Assembly: GCA_017475875.1 (NCBI GenBank)
Contig: JAFVET010000015.1
Span: 1 to 6,898 of the forward strand
Length of the DNA: 6,898 nt
Reading direction: 5' to 3'
From: Candidatus Methanomethylophilaceae archaeon
Lineage (GTDB): Archaea > Thermoplasmatota > Thermoplasmata > Methanomassiliicoccales > Methanomethylophilaceae
The position numbers and the translations under genes are program-made. This document shows, one piece after another, positions 1-5,506 of the stretch (the first letter of the stretch is position 1; every line of letters starts with the position of its first letter). The notes under the pieces are model-generated. The model was given only the letters and a program-made list of their open reading frames with translations. It was not told the origin of the DNA and made no database searches.

Positions 1-2
1 AA

Positions 3-10
3 TTTAAAAT
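3..10 (+). promoter_or_regulatory. Possible TATA box for the small ORF
   Basis: The octamer TTTAAAAT lies in the AT-rich first 20 bases, in sharp contrast to the GC-rich DNA around it. An archaeal TATA box here would place a transcript start near position 30-35, about 80 nt before the small ORF at 113, and the hairpin at 36-60 would fall in the leader. It sits at the window edge, so any BRE element is not visible. Judged on composition and position only. Confidence 0.35.
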
Positions 11-35
11 AATCCATATCTCGCCAGGCAAGGTA

Positions 36-60
36 GGATGTCCAACGTACGGGGACATCC
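36..60 (+). promoter_or_regulatory. Hairpin in the leader of the small ORF
   Basis: GGATGTCC at 36-43 is exactly complementary to GGACATCC at 53-60, with a 9-nt loop. In RNA this gives a GC-rich 8-bp stem in the presumed 5' leader of the small ORF. No T-run follows, so it does not look like an intrinsic terminator. It could be a leader structure, a protein-binding site, or chance; an 8-bp perfect stem within about 100 bases is mildly unlikely by chance. Confidence 0.35.
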
Positions 61-99
61 ACGGACGCTGGACAGACTCCCGTCCTGAGTAACTGAAAC

Positions 100-107
100 G
101 GAGGTGA
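100..107 (+). promoter_or_regulatory. Strong ribosome binding site deciding a TTG start
   Basis: GGAGGTGA is fully complementary to the conserved anti-Shine-Dalgarno end of 16S rRNA and lies 5 nt before the TTG at 113. Pairing could continue into ATCC after one extra A. This is the strongest such site in the window and is the main evidence that the short reading frame behind it is translated. Confidence 0.6.
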
Positions 108-112
108 AATCC

Positions 113-211
113 TTGAAGAAGTTCCAGGACAGGGAACTCGTTGTCCAACTGGTCTCCCTAGTCATGGTGGTGGTTCAGCTCTTAGTTGAACTACTAAGGT
201 CTGCCGGTTAA
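113..211 (+). CDS. Small hydrophobic protein (32 aa), single membrane helix
   Basis: This short frame starts at TTG and ends at TAA (209-211). I do not recognise a family. The product has a charged N-terminus (K2, K3, D6, R7, E8), a hydrophobic stretch of Val and Leu over residues 9-28, and a short polar end with R29. Polar residues Q12, S15, Q22, E26 and R29 are spaced 3, 4 or 7 apart and would line one face of a helix, as in self-associating or amphipathic membrane peptides. Size and layout recall holin-like or type I toxin peptides, but that is analogy only. Leu is read mainly from CTA, TTA and CTC, whereas neighbouring genes prefer CTC, CTG and TTG, which could mean foreign origin or constraint on the RNA. 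The ribosome binding site supports translation. A non-coding RNA with a chance ORF is the main alternative. Confidence 0.55.
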   Translation: MKKFQDRELVVQLVSLVMVVVQLLVELLRSAG

Positions 212-294
212 TGAGGGACCCGGACCACCTATTAAGGGGCCCCAAATCTGTCACACCGTAGATTCGATACGTCCATTTAAGGATATAAACCCCA

Positions 295-301
295 CTTATA
301 T
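295..301 (+). promoter_or_regulatory. Distal TATA-like box, first CTTATAT copy
   Basis: This is an identical heptamer to the one at 344-350, 49 nt upstream of it, in an AT-rich patch that also contains TTTAAGGATATAAA (276-289). If used, transcription would begin near 321-325 and give a leader of about 50 nt before the ATG at 373. It is weaker as a candidate than the proximal copy because it does not explain the lack of a ribosome binding site at 373. Confidence 0.25.
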
Positions 302-343
302 GCTTTTGAATCGGTGCACATCATCGGATCCCTTGGCCCAATG

Positions 344-350
344 CTTATAT
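344..350 (+). promoter_or_regulatory. Proximal TATA box of the glycosyltransferase operon
   Basis: CTTATAT is centred 26 nt before the ATG at 373, the standard archaeal distance from TATA box to transcript start. Transcription would thus begin at or next to the ATG, giving a leaderless mRNA. This fits the absence of a good Shine-Dalgarno site before 373. Confidence 0.55.
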
Positions 351-372
351 CATAGGAAGACGAACGGCATCC

Positions 373-1515
373 ATGCGTATAGCCATGGTGACCGACAGTT
401 ACTATCCCACGAGGGACGGTGTCGTCACATCTATCACGATCACGAAGGAGGCTCTCGAGAAACAGGGCCATGATGTGGTCGTGGTGGCCCCCGACCCCGG
501 TCCTAAGGATAGGTTGCCAGGCGTTCTGTACATAAAATCGATCAAGTTCAAGTCGTATCAGGGATACTACATCCCGATCTTCCCCAGCAGGACGGCAAGG
601 CGCCTCTCCGAGATGGGCATAGACATAATCCACATCCACGGAATCGCGGTCATGGCCCTTCGTGGATGGTTGTTTTCGAAACAAATCGGAGTTCCGGTGG
701 TATTGACCTTCCACACGATGGTCGGCGATGTCCTCGATTACTATTCGCCGTTGAGTATCGACCGTGGACTGCAGGAGAAGGTCGCATGGAAATACATCGC
801 CTGGATGCTGAAGAAGATGGATGCGGTCATAGTCCCCACCCCCGGTATCGGGCGGGAACTCTGCGGGCGTTCGCATCCCAAAAGGGTCGTAACGATCCCG
901 ACCGGTACGGATATCAGGCGTTTCAACCCTAACGTCGGAGAGAACGGTCTGAAGGAACGTTACGGCGTGAAAGGTCGCATGGTCTCCCAGGTGGGGAGGC
1001 TGTCTTTCGAAAAGAACATCGACGTGATCATCCGTGCCATGCACGACGTCGATGCGACGCTTTTCATCGCGGGCAGTGGGCCAGCTTCGGACCAACTGAA
1101 GCAGGTGGCCGAATCCGAAGGTCTCTCCGACCGCGTGATATTCGCCGGATTCATCGGTGATGCGGAGCTTCCCTCCGTGTACGCCGCCTCCGATGTGGTG
1201 GTTTCCGCATCGGAGTTCGAGACCCAGGGTCTTTCGATATTGGAAGCGATGGCCAGCGGGGTCCCCGTCGCCTGTCGCAACGCAAGGGCGTTCAAGGACA
1301 TCATCAGGGACGGAGAGAACGGATGCCTCTTCGACGCTCCGGAGGGGTGCGCGGAGGCAATCAACAGGTGTCTGAACGATGACGGGACGCTCGCGCGTGG
1401 AGCCTTGGCCACAGCCGAGGAGTTCTCGGAGGAGAACTCGGTAAGGAAGCTTCTCGACCTGTATTCTGAATTGGTGAACGGTGCGAGGAATGAACACCGA
1501 GAGCCTTCTCTATGA
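373..1515 (+). CDS. Glycosyltransferase, GT4 type (GT-B fold)
   Basis: A 380-residue cytoplasmic or membrane-associated retaining glycosyltransferase that should move a sugar from a nucleotide-sugar donor to a lipid or glycan acceptor. The N-terminal acceptor half begins MRIAMVTDSYYPTRDGVV, the typical first strand and Gly-containing loop, and carries HIHG (88-91... H88, H90) and FHTM (H114, T115), as in the diacylglycerol glucosyltransferase-like branch of GT4. The donor half starts near GRLSFEKN (208-215) and contains AGSGP and the EX7E motif with E283 and E291, which bind the donor sugar. Length is normal for the family. No signal peptide or membrane helix is seen. It is first in an operon, overlapping the membrane protein by 26 nt, and appears leaderless. 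Donor and acceptor cannot be read from sequence; glycolipid synthesis is an inference from family resemblance. Confidence 0.93.
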   Translation: MRIAMVTDSYYPTRDGVVTSITITKEALEKQGHDVVVVAPDPGPKDRLPGVLYIKSIKFKSYQGYYIPIFPSRTARRLSEMGIDIIHIHGIAVMALRGWLFSKQIGVPVVLTFHTMVGDVLDYYSPLSIDRGLQEKVAWKYIAWMLKKMDAVIVPTPGIGRELCGRSHPKRVVTIPTGTDIRRFNPNVGENGLKERYGVKGRMVSQVGRLSFEKNIDVIIRAMHDVDATLFIAGSGPASDQLKQVAESEGLSDRVIFAGFIGDAELPSVYAASDVVVSASEFETQGLSILEAMASGVPVACRNARAFKDIIRDGENGCLFDAPEGCAEAINRCLNDDGTLARGALATAEEFSEENSVRKLLDLYSELVNGARNEHREPSL

Positions 1516-2119
1516 CCTTTTCGGAGGTTTCGGAGGTGATGCGGGCGTACTCTTGGGCGTATTCCTCATATTCCTGATCGATGCGCTCATCTTTCCTGCT
1601 CTGCCTGAGGTCTTCTTCATCCTCGGGTACGACTACAACCCGGAGCCGTGGTACGGCGCCCTGCTGATATGTGCCGCCGTCCTGGCGGAGGTCATAGGGA
1701 TATTCTCCCTCGCCTATGTGGTCAGGCGCGTCCGTGTACCGAGGAGGATAAAGGCCGCGGTCGACAGATACCTCGATTTCCTGATAGTGAGCGACGAGAA
1801 GGTGTTCCTGGTGAACCGCGTGGCACCGATGATACCGTTCGCAGGCGCGTTCATCGGGATGGTCGACCGTTGGGACAGGCGCAAGTGTCTGTTCTATATC
1901 GTATTGGGATGCGTTCTGAAGTATGGGGTCATCCTGTTGGCGACGGGGCTGTTCTACGAATATTTCACGGGGCGCATGGCCCTGCGCGTAACAATCGCGT
2001 TCGTGATCGCGGTCATCGCCATCAGTTTCGTGGCTTCCTATCTGAGGAAAAGGAAGGAGGGTCTGCAACGAGGTTCGTCGACGTCAACCCGTTCTTCTTC
2101 CCGTATCGCGGCGGTATAG
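1490..2119 (+). CDS. DedA/VTT-like multi-pass membrane protein
   Basis: A 209-residue integral membrane protein with hydrophobic segments near residues 18-46, 55-78, 104-125, 135-157 and 166-184. The loop with FPALPE (35-40) and the segment VNRVAPMIPFAGAFIG (108-123) resemble the re-entrant regions of DedA/VTT-domain proteins, some of which are reported to move lipids or polyprenyl phosphate across membranes. Family assignment is moderate. I chose ATG 1490 because GGTG at 1480-1483 lies 6 nt upstream; a GTG at 1481 is the alternative. It lies between two glycosyltransferases and overlaps both, so a role in handling a lipid carrier is a reasonable inference. The Ser/Arg-rich last 16 residues (from R194) lie in the overlap with the next gene: codon 194 is CGA, and one T for C there would end the protein at residue 193. 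It ends in TAG. Confidence 0.8.
   Translation: MNTESLLYDLFGGFGGDAGVLLGVFLIFLIDALIFPALPEVFFILGYDYNPEPWYGALLICAAVLAEVIGIFSLAYVVRRVRVPRRIKAAVDRYLDFLIVSDEKVFLVNRVAPMIPFAGAFIGMVDRWDRRKCLFYIVLGCVLKYGVILLATGLFYEYFTGRMALRVTIAFVIAVIAISFVASYLRKRKEGLQRGSSTSTRSSSRIAAV
2056..2061 (+). promoter_or_regulatory. Ribosome binding site pointing to an ACG codon
   Basis: GGAGGG lies exactly 6 nt before ACG at 2068. This is the same 6-nt spacing seen for gmhA and gmhB in this window. The site marks 2068 as the intended start of the second glycosyltransferase even though the codon there is not ATG, GTG or TTG. Confidence 0.65.
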
Positions 2120-3171
2120 AGCGCCGTATGCACGACACCGCCACCATCATGGCGTCCAGGGGCCACGACGTCACCATCCTCACATCGAGGCTGCCCGGGA
2201 CGGAAGAGGAGGAGAAGACCCCGGAAGGCTACCGCATATTGCGCCTGGAATCCAAGTTCCATGACGTGTACAACCCTCCGATCGTTCATTCGGATGGGGT
2301 TCTGGAAGCGCTGGAGTCTTTGGATCCGGACGTGGTCAACCACAACTACCGCTGGGCCCCGTCCTTCGACAAGAACGTGGCACGTTTCGACGGTCGCAAG
2401 GTCTTCACGGTGCACAACATGTGGGGCGAGGGCCGCGGCATCGTCGGTGCGGGGTCCCGGATCAACGATGCGCTGTTCCTCAGAAGGTACGCCGACAGCT
2501 ACGGTTTGTTCGTCTGCGTCAGCGAATTCGTCCGCAGGGCGACCGTAGAGCGCGGGATCCCCGAGTGTAGGACGGTCACCGTACCGAGCTGTCTGAACGC
2601 ACTTCCTCCGGAGAACGCGTCCCCCGAGGGTGATTACATACTTTCGTTAGGCAGGTTGGTCCGTCCCAAGGGCCTGGATTATCTGGTGGAGGCGATGAGG
2701 GACGTGGACTGCAAGCTGTACATCTGCGGAAAGGGTCCGGAGGAGGAGAGGCTCGCCCGCAAGATATCGCTCCACGGTCTGCAGGACCGCGTTGAGATGT
2801 TGGGATATGTGAACGAGGAGGAGAAGCAGCGTCTGATGAGGGGATGCCGGCTGTTCGTGATGCCTTCGGTGTTCGAATCCTTCGGTCTAGCCGCGGTGGA
2901 GCAGATGTCGTACGGTCGCCCGATCGTGTGTTCCAAGGTCAACGGACTCCCCGAGACTGTCGGCGACGCGGGCATCCTGGTCCCTCCGAAGGATCCAAAG
3001 GCGATAGCCAGCGCCGTCAACCGTCTGTTGGGGGACGACGGTCTTAGGTCGGACCTAGGTAGGAAGGCGTATGCCCAGGCCGGGAAGTATGTTTGGGAAA
3101 ACCATGCCGACAGGTTCGTTGATCTCATGACCCGTGTGAACGGCGGCGAATTCGATCGGAAACTCCGATGA
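2068..3171 (+). CDS. Glycosyltransferase, GT4 type, with an apparent ACG start
   Basis: A second retaining GT-B glycosyltransferase, 367 residues if translation begins at ACG 2068. The first strand RFVDVNPFFFPYRGGIERR (residues 2-20) is the classic GT4 N-terminus with the Gly-Gly donor-phosphate loop, so the true protein must begin at or very near residue 1. Other motifs are SLGRLVRPKG (193-202), ICGKGPEEERL, and EX7E with E270 and E278. There is no ATG, GTG or TTG at the expected place; the next in-frame ATG (2128) would remove the first strand and Gly-Gly loop and probably inactivate the enzyme. ACG 2068 is preceded by GGAGGG at ideal spacing. Changing 2069 from C to T gives ATGA, the usual 4-nt stop/start overlap. 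The gene is last in the operon and ends 44 nt before the ABC-F gene. Substrates are unknown. Confidence 0.88.
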   Translation, partial: TRFVDVNPFFFPYRGGIERRMHDTATIMASRGHDVTILTSRLPGTEEEEKTPEGYRILRLESKFHDVYNPPIVHSDGVLEALESLDPDVVNHNYRWAPSFDKNVARFDGRKVFTVHNMWGEGRGIVGAGSRINDALFLRRYADSYGLFVCVSEFVRRATVERGIPECRTVTVPSCLNALPPENASPEGDYILSLGRLVRPKGLDYLVEAMRDVDCKLYICGKGPEEERLARKISLHGLQDRVEMLGYVNEEEKQRLMRGCRLFVMPSVFESFGLAAVEQMSYGRPIVCSKVNGLPETVGDAGILVPPKDPKAIASAVNRLLGDDGLRSDLGRKAYAQAGKYVWENHADRFVDLMTRVNGGEFDRKLR

Positions 3172-3177
3172 AAACGG

Positions 3178-3193
3178 GGTTATCATAATAACC
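3178..3193 (+). promoter_or_regulatory. Palindromic promoter element before the ABC-F gene
   Basis: GGTTAT and ATAACC flank a 4-nt CATA, making an imperfectly spaced palindrome that contains the only AT-rich stretch (TTATCATAATAA) in the 44-nt gap. Its centre is about 30 nt before ATG 3216, where a TATA box for a leaderless transcript would be expected. It may combine TATA box and repressor site, or be a small hairpin near the end of the upstream operon. No T-run follows, so a terminator is less likely. Confidence 0.4.
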
Positions 3194-3215
3194 TGTCCAG
3201 ACATACGCCGCGTCC

Positions 3216-5015
3216 ATGCTCCTGAAAGCCCTGTCGATCGCTAAGGCCTTCGGTCCCGTCAAGGTCCTGACTGACGTCAGTCTCCAGATCAACGAAGGGG
3301 ACAGCATAGGGCTCATAGGGGTGAACGGTGCCGGGAAGAGCACGTTCCTCAAGATCCTGTTGGGGGAGATGAAACCGGACACCGGCGAGATCACCCGGAA
3401 CACCCAACGCATCGGATACCTCGAGCAGTTCCCGGACTCGTCCGAGGACCACACCGTCAGGGACGTCCTCGGAAGGCCCTACGGCCACATCGAGGCGCTC
3501 AAGCGCCGCAGGTCGGAGATAGAGGAAGAGATGTCCCGTGGAGGGGACGTGGATTGGAACGCCCTGGCGGAGGAGATTACCAAAGTCGAGTCGCAGCTCT
3601 CACGTTGCGACGCCGAGGACGAGGACAACCAGCGCGCGGCCCTCCGCAAGGTCGGTCTCGACGACACGGAGGTGATGGACCGCACGATGGCGTCGCTCTC
3701 CGGAGGCGAGCGTGCTAAGGTCATGCTTTCTCGCATAGTCGTCCAGGCCGGCGACTGCGACCTCCTGGTGATGGACGAGCCCACGTCCCATCTGGACATC
3801 ACGACCGTGGAGTGGCTGGAGGACTACCTCCTCGAGATCAAATGCTCCCTGTTGGTGATCAGCCACGACCGTTACTTCCTGGACAAGATGGCCACCCGCA
3901 TGTTGGAGATAGACCACGGCAGGTCGAGGGAGTACAAGGGCAACTACTCGGATTTCATAATGAAGAAGATGCTGGAACTCGACCGCATGGAGAAGGAGTA
4001 CCGCAAGTACTCGTCGCAGAAGAGGCACCAGGAGGAGATCGCGGCCCAGCTCCACAAGGACCAGTGGTTCATGACCACCCACAAGACCCGGCAGAAGCTC
4101 ATCGAAAAGATGGAGGCCAAGGAGAAACCCGAGGAGAACCGCGAGATCACCGTCCGCATACAGGCCGCCCCTAAGTCGGGGAAGAACGTCCTCACCTGCA
4201 AGGGGCTCTCCGTATCCTACGGAGGGAAGACCATAATCTCCGGCGTCGAGCTCGACATCCACAAAGGCGAGAAGATAGGCATATGCGGTTCCAACGGGGA
4301 AGGCAAGTCGACGCTCATCAAAGCCCTTCTCGAGCAGATACCGTACGAGGGCGAGCTGTGGGTCGCACCCGGGGCGAAGATAGGATACTATTCCCAGAAC
4401 CACGAAAGGCTGGACCCACGTCTCACCGCAGAGGAGCAGCTTCTTCTCGTAATCGGGAAGGACCGCAGGGCCGACGCCAGGAAGATGCTCGCCAGGTTCC
4501 TCCTGGTGGGTGACGACGTAGAGCGTCCGATATCGACGCTCTCCGGAGGTCAGAGGGCCAGGGTGGCGCTCTGCCTGATGTTGTTGGACGATTGCAACCT
4601 GCTCGTGATGGACGAACCGACGAACTATCTCGACATCCCTGCCAAGCACGCCGTCGAGGAGGCCTTGACCGAATACGACGGGACCGTCATCGCGGTCACG
4701 CACGACCGTTATTTTCTCGATACCGTCTGCACCAAGACCATCGAGGTGCGCAACGGCAGGGTCAAGGTGTTCTCCGGAACCTATTCGGAGATGAAGGGCA
4801 GGCCGAACGTGCGCGAGGTTGTCATGGACGCCGACGAGTACAGGGTGCTCTCTCCGTTCACTAACTGGGTCACCGGGCGCAAGTACGCAAAAGGTGACAG
4901 GGTCCTGATCACTCCCGCGGAGCAGAAGAGCTTCGAATGGGCGCTCGAACAGGGGAAACTGAGGAAGACCGGCGGCCGTCAACGGAAGAAGGTCGCTATC
5001 GAACCCAAGAAATGA
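3216..5015 (+). CDS. ABC-F family ATPase, ribosome-associated type
   Basis: A 599-residue soluble protein with two ATP-binding cassettes in one chain and no membrane helices, the hallmark of ABC-F proteins that bind the ribosomal E site to aid translation or protect from antibiotics. Domain 1 has Walker A GVNGAGKST (35-43, K41), signature LSGGE (161-165), Walker B LLVMDEP (183-189, D187, E188) and the SHD H-loop. A charged helical linker follows at about 243-320, rich in Lys, Glu and Arg, matching the ABC-F interdomain linker. Domain 2 has GSNGEGKST (358-366, K364), LSGGQ (442-446), D466-E467 and THD. Both sites look catalytically intact. The tail is unusual: in place of a long C-terminal coiled coil there is a compact segment at about 542-584, then a basic end. 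ABC-F proteins are far commoner in bacteria and eukaryotes than in archaea. No clear ribosome binding site precedes the ATG, consistent with leaderless start. Subtype cannot be assigned. Confidence 0.93.
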   Translation: MLLKALSIAKAFGPVKVLTDVSLQINEGDSIGLIGVNGAGKSTFLKILLGEMKPDTGEITRNTQRIGYLEQFPDSSEDHTVRDVLGRPYGHIEALKRRRSEIEEEMSRGGDVDWNALAEEITKVESQLSRCDAEDEDNQRAALRKVGLDDTEVMDRTMASLSGGERAKVMLSRIVVQAGDCDLLVMDEPTSHLDITTVEWLEDYLLEIKCSLLVISHDRYFLDKMATRMLEIDHGRSREYKGNYSDFIMKKMLELDRMEKEYRKYSSQKRHQEEIAAQLHKDQWFMTTHKTRQKLIEKMEAKEKPEENREITVRIQAAPKSGKNVLTCKGLSVSYGGKTIISGVELDIHKGEKIGICGSNGEGKSTLIKALLEQIPYEGELWVAPGAKIGYYSQNHERLDPRLTAEEQLLLVIGKDRRADARKMLARFLLVGDDVERPISTLSGGQRARVALCLMLLDDCNLLVMDEPTNYLDIPAKHAVEEALTEYDGTVIAVTHDRYFLDTVCTKTIEVRNGRVKVFSGTYSEMKGRPNVREVVMDADEYRVLSPFTNWVTGRKYAKGDRVLITPAEQKSFEWALEQGKLRKTGGRQRKKVAIEPKK

Positions 5016-5506
5016 CCGCGCCTGCGCAGGATGTCGTCGACGGCATCGCAGAACGTGTACTCCTCCGAGACCCTGTAGCATTTCCTGCATCCGAGCTTCT
5101 TCCCGAAGCCCATGTCGGCGTTCGAATCGCCGACCATGTACGATTTCGACACGTCGATGTCGTATTTCGCGACGGCGGCGGTACCCATGCCGATCTCGGG
5201 TTTCCTGCAACCGCAGCCGTCCGAGGGTGTGTGGGGGCAGTAGAATATGTCGTCGATGTGCCCTCCGCCGGATTCCACGTCGCGTTTCAGCTTGTCGTGG
5301 ACCGATTGCAGGGTCGCCTCGTCGAAGTACCCGCGCCCTATCCCGGATTGGTTGGTGATGACGATGACCAGGTATCCCGCGTCGTTGAGCCTCTTGACGG
5401 CCTGGGGTACGCCTGGGAAGAGATGGAACTTGTCCGGGTCGTCACAGTAGGGGACGTTCTTCGCGAGGGTGTCGTCCCTGTCCACGAAAACTGCCTTACT
5501 GGTCAA
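4979..5506 (-). CDS. gmhB: Heptose-1,7-bisphosphate phosphatase, HAD family
   Basis: A 175-residue HAD phosphatase, the usual GmhB length, expected to remove the 7-phosphate of D-glycero-D-manno-heptose 1,7-bisphosphate. The catalytic motif is VDRDDT with nucleophile D9 and acid/base D11; most family members have Gly rather than D12. TNQSGIGRG (51-59) is the GmhB motif 2. Cys/His residues C90, H92, C98 and C100 form the GmhB zinc loop, followed by R101-K102-P103. GDSNAD (126-131) gives the Mg-binding acidic motif. The start is TTG 5506, overlapping the end of gmhA by 11 nt, with GAGAGGA 6 nt upstream; no ATG gives the full first strand. Its 3' end overlaps the ABC-F gene by 37 nt. Histidinol-phosphate phosphatase is the closest alternative, but the neighbours favour heptose. 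Alpha or beta anomer preference cannot be read directly; the kinase suggests alpha. Confidence 0.88.
   Translation of the reverse strand: MTSKAVFVDRDDTLAKNVPYCDDPDKFHLFPGVPQAVKRLNDAGYLVIVITNQSGIGRGYFDEATLQSVHDKLKRDVESGGGHIDDIFYCPHTPSDGCGCRKPEIGMGTAAVAKYDIDVSKSYMVGDSNADMGFGKKLGCRKCYRVSEEYTFCDAVDDILRRRGHFLGSIATFFR

Larger units (their letters stand above)
212..372. other. Intergenic region with promoter elements, no gene seen
   Basis: I find no convincing reading frame, tRNA or repeat here. The left part is GC-rich (GGGACCC at 215-221, the palindrome GGGGCCCC at 236-243) and might shape the 3' end of the small transcript, but there is no T-tract to support a terminator. The right part is AT-rich and holds two copies of CTTATAT, listed separately as candidate TATA boxes. 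Confidence 0.5.

Noticed and set aside
236..272. GGGGCCCC palindrome and a GATTCGATAC stretch resembling a tRNA T-loop
   Set aside because: No acceptor, D or anticodon stems can be drawn around it, and no T-tract follows the palindrome to make a terminator.
277..1497. Long open frame on the minus strand opposite the first glycosyltransferase (406 codons)
   Set aside because: It mirrors the plus-strand gene. GC-rich codon bias leaves the opposite strand open, and its translation (many His, Asp, Arg, no motif) looks like antisense noise.
2117..2548. TAG read-through (pyrrolysine) extending the membrane protein to 2548
   Set aside because: Some related methanogens use pyrrolysine, but the extension would be the out-of-frame shadow of the glycosyltransferase with no membrane or enzyme features. 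The tail before TAG already seems accidental.
3045..3057. Inverted repeat TAGGTC-G-GACCTA near the end of the second glycosyltransferase
   Set aside because: It lies in coding sequence, has too short a loop for a stable hairpin and is within chance expectation.
2128..3171. Starting the second glycosyltransferase at the first in-frame ATG (2128)
   Set aside because: This would delete the first beta strand and the Gly-Gly loop that the family needs, and it has no ribosome binding site. ACG 2068 with GGAGGG fits far better.
3269..3282. Perfect 14-bp palindrome GACTGACGTCAGTC inside the ABC-F gene
   Set aside because: About 0.4 such palindromes are expected by chance in a window this size, and it encodes ordinary residues of the first ABC domain.
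3600..5210. 536-codon minus-strand open frame across the ABC-F gene and the end of gmhB
   Set aside because: It overlaps two genes with clear motifs on other frames and has low-complexity Leu/Val/His/Arg content without recognisable motifs.
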